From Betaproteobacteria bacterium (GTDB lineage Bacteria > Pseudomonadota > Gammaproteobacteria > Burkholderiales > Casimicrobiaceae), in assembly GCA_013298765.1 (NCBI GenBank), contig JAAFJA010000013.1, forward strand, positions 62,001 through 126,000: DNA of 64,000 bases. Direction: 5' to 3'. Made by a program: the position numbers and the translations under genes. Below are positions 60,462 through 64,000 of this stretch, in pieces; the first letter of the stretch is position 1, and the number at the start of each line of letters is the position of its first letter. A model generated the notes under the pieces. The model was not told the DNA's origin. It worked only from the letters and a program-made list of their open reading frames with translations, and made no database searches.

Positions 60462-61471
60462 GCCGCCTCCAGCGCACCCGCGCGCGCAACGGCGCGTGCA
60501 GCACGTTTCGCAGCGTGCGCACTTGCCGCATCGCGGACCCAGCGCCCTTCTTCAAACGCCGAGATCCGGTCATGCATTCGCGCTTCGTTACAGGGGCCTT
60601 GACCGTTGACCACGCGCCAAAACTCGTCCCAATCGATCTTTCCGAAGTCATAGTGACCGCGCTCCGCATTCCAGCGCAGCGCCGGGTCTGGGATGCTCAA
60701 GCCAAGAAACTCTGCCTGCGCAACCGTGACGTCGACAAACTTTTGCCGCAGATCATCGTTGCTAATTCGCTTGATGCCGTATGCGCTCGCCTGACCGGTG
60801 TGCGTGGAATCGGAATCATGCGGACCGAACATCATGAGGGTGGGCCACCACCAGCGATTGAGCGATTCTTGCGCCATCGCCTTCTGCTCGGGCGTGCCCT
60901 CACACAGCGCGCGCACGATATCGAAGCCTTGACGCTGATGAAAGGATTCTTCCTTGCAGATTCGAATCATCGCGCGCGCATAGGGGCCATAGCTGCAGCG
61001 GCAGAGCGGCACTTGATTCATGATTGCCGCGCCGTCCACGAGCCAGCCAATGGTGCCAATGTCGGCCCAGGTCTTGGTTTCGTAATTGAAGATGCTTGAA
61101 TATTTCGCTTTGCCGGAGTGAAGCGCGTCAATGAGTTGCTCGCGCGATACGCCCAGGGTTTCTGCGGCGGAGTAAAGATAGAGGCCGTGGCCGCCCTCGT
61201 CTTGCACTTTCGCGAGCAGAATTTCTTTGCGCCTCAGCGACGGTGCACGGGTGATCCAGCCGCCTTCAGGCAGCATGCCAACCACCTCGGAGTGCGCATG
61301 CTGCGAAATCTGGCGAACGAGGGTTTTTCGATACGCCTCCGGCATCCAGTCTTGTGGCTCGATCTTTTCGTCCTGCGCGATGCGGGCGAGGAAGACGTCT
61401 TCCGCAACGCTTGCGTGGCTTGTGGGCGAGTTTCGCGAGGTGGGATCGGTGTCAATAGCTTGGGTATACAT
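60458..61471 (-). CDS. paaA: 1,2-phenylacetyl-CoA epoxidase, catalytic subunit PaaA
   Basis: Di-iron catalytic subunit of 337 residues that epoxidises the ring of phenylacetyl-CoA. Iron-ligand Glu/His motifs lie in [20 protein letters not shown] and [36 protein letters not shown] and [20 protein letters not shown] are also typical. First gene of paaABCE. An upstream 16-bp palindrome is a likely PaaR site. A longer Thr/Ser tail at the N-terminus ([11 protein letters not shown]) may not be part of the enzyme. Confidence 0.96.
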   Translation of the reverse strand: MYTQAIDTDPTSRNSPTSHASVAEDVFLARIAQDEKIEPQDWMPEAYRKTLVRQISQHAHSEVVGMLPEGGWITRAPSLRRKEILLAKVQDEGGHGLYLYSAAETLGVSREQLIDALHSGKAKYSSIFNYETKTWADIGTIGWLVDGAAIMNQVPLCRCSYGPYARAMIRICKEESFHQRQGFDIVRALCEGTPEQKAMAQESLNRWWWPTLMMFGPHDSDSTHTGQASAYGIKRISNDDLRQKFVDVTVAQAEFLGLSIPDPALRWNAERGHYDFGKIDWDEFWRVVNGQGPCNEARMHDRISAFEEGRWVRDAASAHAAKRAARAVARAGALEAA

Positions 61472-61809
61472 CGTCTATTTTCACTTGGACTAGATTGAAT
61501 CTATTGGTTTACTCGACTGGCGAGAAATTGGATCTTCCGCCCTGTTTATACGTGGTTTCTGTGTGATTCTCTACGTTGCGCTACGAAGGGCACAACGAGA
61601 AAAGATAGCATTCCCGACTGACCGGTCAGTCAATTATGTATCGGACTCACCCGTTTAGGTAGGGCACGTTTCCAGCACTGTACGGACGCGAGCGAGAACG
61701 CTACCATCAGTAACACGTGGCATCGAGTCATAGACCGCCCGATGCGCGATTTTCGAGCTTGTTTTTGATCTGATACGCGACATCGAAGCGCGGACGAGGG
61801 AGTTATTTG
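61472..61809. other. Divergent control region between paaA and the GGDEF/EAL gene
   Basis: About 340 bases holding the likely paa promoter and the palindrome described separately. Except for that palindrome, I see no other motif or gene. Confidence 0.4.
61616..61631. promoter_or_regulatory. PaaR-type (TetR) operator palindrome upstream of paaA
   Basis: GACTGACCGGTCAGTC is a perfect 16-bp palindrome 145 bases before the paaA start. It is of the ACCGACCGGTCGGT kind bound by TetR-family PaaR repressors in Burkholderiales, which release paa genes when phenylacetyl-CoA is present. No tetR gene for it is in the window. Confidence 0.75.
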
Positions 61810-64000
61810 TTGGTCTCGCGGATTGCACAGCTGACCAAAATTCCGTTTGGTACGAATGAACCGCTTTTGCAGCGCGCATTAGCTGCGGGCGGCATCGGGC
61901 TTTGGGATTACCTGCCCGAGAGCGGGCTCATCGATCTGTACCACAACGTCATTTCGTTTAAACGCTTAGGCCCCGGCCGCTACTACGGCCCGGTAAGCGA
62001 CTTTCTCGATTTCCTGCTCCCAGAGGACCGCTCGCGCATGGAGCAAGTCCTAGCGCAATGTGCGAAAGGGGTCGACAGTGTCGAGCTTGAGTTCCGCGTC
62101 TCTTCGAGCTCTAACGGCGTGGTGTGGCTGTCCTGTCGGGGCAACCGTGCTTCGCTTGAAGACGGGCGAATTCGCTACGTCGGCACCTTGGCAGACGTCA
62201 CCGACCGCACTGAGCGCGAGCTACGTTCACTGCAATTTCATGAATCGCTCTTCGCGCTCGCTCGCGATCCATCCGTCGTTGCCTCTGCGAGCCTTGCCGA
62301 AACCATCGGCTCCATCCTCACCGAAGTAGGTGACAAACTTGAAGTGACTCGGGCAAGCCTCTGGCAATTCGTTGACCGAGACGCCAACATCCTGCGCTGT
62401 AAATATCTACACGACACCCGTAATCCAGCGGTCGGTGCGGACAATATCGAGATTACGCAGGCAAACTACCCGCTCTATCTTGCCGCAGTCCGACAGCGGC
62501 GCACACTCGCAGTTGAAGACGCATTGAGCGATCCACTGCTCGAGGAATTCCGCGCTGAATATTTACCAGCGACCGGGGTGCGCGCACTGCTCGACGTGCC
62601 GGTGTTCGTTCGAGGCGAACTCTGGGGCATTGTGTGTTTTGAGGACTGCACAACCTCCCGCGACTGGAACCGCGACGAGCAAACGTATGCCTCGTCGGGC
62701 ATTGATCTCTTGATGGTGGGCGTTGAGTCGTCTCAGCGACTCAGAACAGAGCGCGAGCTTTTGCAGACCCGCGAACGCCATCGCGCGTTCGTGCAAGCGG
62801 CACCGGACCCCATCTGGTGCATCGATATTGATCCGCCCATTGATGTAACAGAGACGCCGAACGTGCAAATCGAGCGCCTTCGCACACAAGCACGCGTAAC
62901 CGACGCCAACGCGGCGTTTATGCGCGACTACGTACTCACCGACGAGCGAATCATCGGGCGCGCCATTGGCGAAACGATGCCCGAGCTTTTCAAGGGCAGC
63001 TCGCTTCGCGATTGGGTGGATCGCGGCTATCGGCTCGTGGAGCGAGAGCTCATCCAGCGCGGTCGTGGCGAAGCGCCTGCAAACTGGTTGTCGCTTTCGT
63101 TGTTGGGCGTCGTTGAAGATGGGAAGTTGATCCGGATGTGGGGTGCGCGGCGCAACATTACCGATCGCAAGCGCTACCAATCACTGCTCGAACATCTTGC
63201 ATATCGTGATCCGCTTACCGGTCTGCTTAATCGCCAGCGTATGGTCGCCGAAATTTCCGACGTGTGCACAACCCGCATGCGCGACGCAACCCCGGAGCCT
63301 GCGGCCTTCCTTCTGATTGATCTCAATCTCTTTAAAGACATCAACGACACGCTCGGACATGCGTCAGGCGATGAAGTCTTGCGACAGATGCGGCATCGGC
63401 TGGAAAGCGTTATCAAAGACACCAACGCAGTTGCAGCGCGCTTAGGGGGGGACGAATTTGCAATCTTTGCGCGCGACGTAGACACCGGCGACGGCGCGAT
63501 GAAACTCGGCGAGGCACTGGGCGAGGCAATGCGCGAGCCGTTCCTCATCGCCGACAGTAAATTTCACTTGTCAGCCAGTATCGGTGCGGCGCTCTTCCCC
63601 GCCCATGGCACTACATTTTCCGATCTCTCGCGCGCCGCTGACGAGGCGATGTATCACGCGAAAAATACGGGCGGCGGCACCCGGCTCTTCAGCCGCGCAA
63701 CGGTGGTGTTCGAGAAGAAAAAGCTCGGCTTGCTTGCCCGACTTCCCGCCGCCATTGAATCGGGTGAGCTCACCCTCGAATTTCAACCGCTCATCCATGT
63801 TTCGTCGCGTAAGCCGGCGCGTATGGAAGCGCTCGTTCGCTGGAATCACCCGGAATACGGGCGGCTCGCAGCGCGTGACTTCGTTCATAAGGCCGAGATG
63901 TCGGATTCGATCCGTCAGCTCACCCGCTGGGTCATTGACAACGCGGCGCGCGCTGCGAAAGCGTGGCAAAGCATCGCTCCAGGCGTTGGTGTGTCGATTA
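61810..64000 (+). CDS. Sensory PAS-GAF-GGDEF-EAL cyclic-di-GMP protein (cut by window edge)
   Basis: First 730 residues of a cyclic-di-GMP turnover protein, open to the window end. Domains in order: PAS-like (about 25-145: LWDYLPESGLIDLYHN, IRYVGTLADVTDRTERE), GAF (about 150-310: ETIGSILTEVGDKLEVTRAS, LLDVPVFVRGELWGIVCFED), a second PAS (about 325-455), GGDEF (about 460-620: LAYRDPLTGLLNRQRM, ARLGGDEFAIF), and the start of EAL (LTLEFQPLI, MEALVRWNHPEYGR). The GGDEF motif is intact, but the RxxD inhibitory site five residues upstream is absent (DTNA there). It may be bifunctional. TTG start chosen for AGGGAG seven bases upstream; no better start is nearby. Confidence 0.9.
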   Translation, partial: MVSRIAQLTKIPFGTNEPLLQRALAAGGIGLWDYLPESGLIDLYHNVISFKRLGPGRYYGPVSDFLDFLLPEDRSRMEQVLAQCAKGVDSVELEFRVSSSSNGVVWLSCRGNRASLEDGRIRYVGTLADVTDRTERELRSLQFHESLFALARDPSVVASASLAETIGSILTEVGDKLEVTRASLWQFVDRDANILRCKYLHDTRNPAVGADNIEITQANYPLYLAAVRQRRTLAVEDALSDPLLEEFRAEYLPATGVRALLDVPVFVRGELWGIVCFEDCTTSRDWNRDEQTYASSGIDLLMVGVESSQRLRTERELLQTRERHRAFVQAAPDPIWCIDIDPPIDVTETPNVQIERLRTQARVTDANAAFMRDYVLTDERIIGRAIGETMPELFKGSSLRDWVDRGYRLVERELIQRGRGEAPANWLSLSLLGVVEDGKLIRMWGARRNITDRKRYQSLLEHLAYRDPLTGLLNRQRMVAEISDVCTTRMRDATPEPAAFLLIDLNLFKDINDTLGHASGDEVLRQMRHRLESVIKDTNAVAARLGGDEFAIFARDVDTGDGAMKLGEALGEAMREPFLIADSKFHLSASIGAALFPAHGTTFSDLSRAADEAMYHAKNTGGGTRLFSRATVVFEKKKLGLLARLPAAIESGELTLEFQPLIHVSSRKPARMEALVRWNHPEYGRLAARDFVHKAEMSDSIRQLTRWVIDNAARAAKAWQSIAPGVGVSI

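Noticed and set aside
1-64000. tRNA, rRNA or CRISPR array
   Set aside because: No cloverleaf, rRNA segment or regularly spaced repeats were seen on either strand.

Overview
The window looks like chromosomal DNA of a betaproteobacterium, most likely of the Burkholderiales. Evidence: a PP0621-pilS-pilR-ampD block, a PhaM-type polyhydroxyalkanoate granule protein, tricarboxylate (Tct) and TRAP transporters, a paaABCE phenylacetyl-CoA epoxidase operon, GcvA-like LysR and IclR regulators, and moderately high GC with many GTG/TTG starts. I see no rRNA or tRNA gene, no CRISPR array, no prophage and no complete insertion sequence.

Layout. 1-585: edge-truncated GH84 hexosaminidase. 984-6615: sodium/solute symporter, then a TPP riboswitch driving a thiamine-uptake operon (TonB receptor, PnuC/PnuT-type permease, NadR-like kinase), followed by a YqaA-type membrane protein. 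6677-7764: two DUF3617 secreted proteins. 8106-10265: an RlhA-type U32 gene split by one in-frame TAA. 10381-17486: CopD-like protein, DUF6886, Ddl, small lipoprotein, lone GyrB-type ATPase-like domain, DUF1801, methyltransferase, M14 peptidase and ClpP-like exported protein. 17683-20213: ccmF-ccmH without ccmG. 20340-26584: phaM, PP0621, pilSR, ampD, yciB, bolA, parvulin. 26638-26831: a MITE-like element. 27047-29020: tctBA without a binding protein.

29091-38014: exported and membrane proteins (DUF2145, YiaA, a propeller-like protein with dockerin-like repeats), an orphan sugar-binding protein, IclR, DUF6445, DsrE and fasciclin. 38369-38922: yefM-yoeB toxin-antitoxin pair with a TGTAC palindrome. 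39073-44773: coiled-coil membrane protein, lldD, then a membrane protein-P450-TetR segment bracketed by two direct copies of a LysR 3' end. 45041-48012: Gfo/Idh/MocA oxidoreductase, serine hydrolase and ArsR-type regulator. 48349-52768: TRAP transporter (QMP) divergent from a second P450, with an FNR-like box between them. 52933-58068: FabH-like synthase, TrhO, GntR and its operators, and a spermidine-synthase-like membrane protein. 58147-58315: a second MITE-like element sharing its CTAG with the paaE stop codon. 58312-61471: paaABCE without paaD. 61810-end: PAS-GAF-GGDEF-EAL protein, cut by the window edge.

The clearest functional units are the TPP-controlled thiamine salvage operon, cytochrome c haem ligation, PilSR signalling, aerobic phenylacetate degradation and several carboxylate uptake systems. 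The most notable observations are the NadR-like kinase inside the TPP regulon, the single-codon interruption of rlhA, the duplicated LysR tail around the P450 segment, two related MITEs with CTAG duplications, and the absence of paaD and ccmG from otherwise canonical operons.
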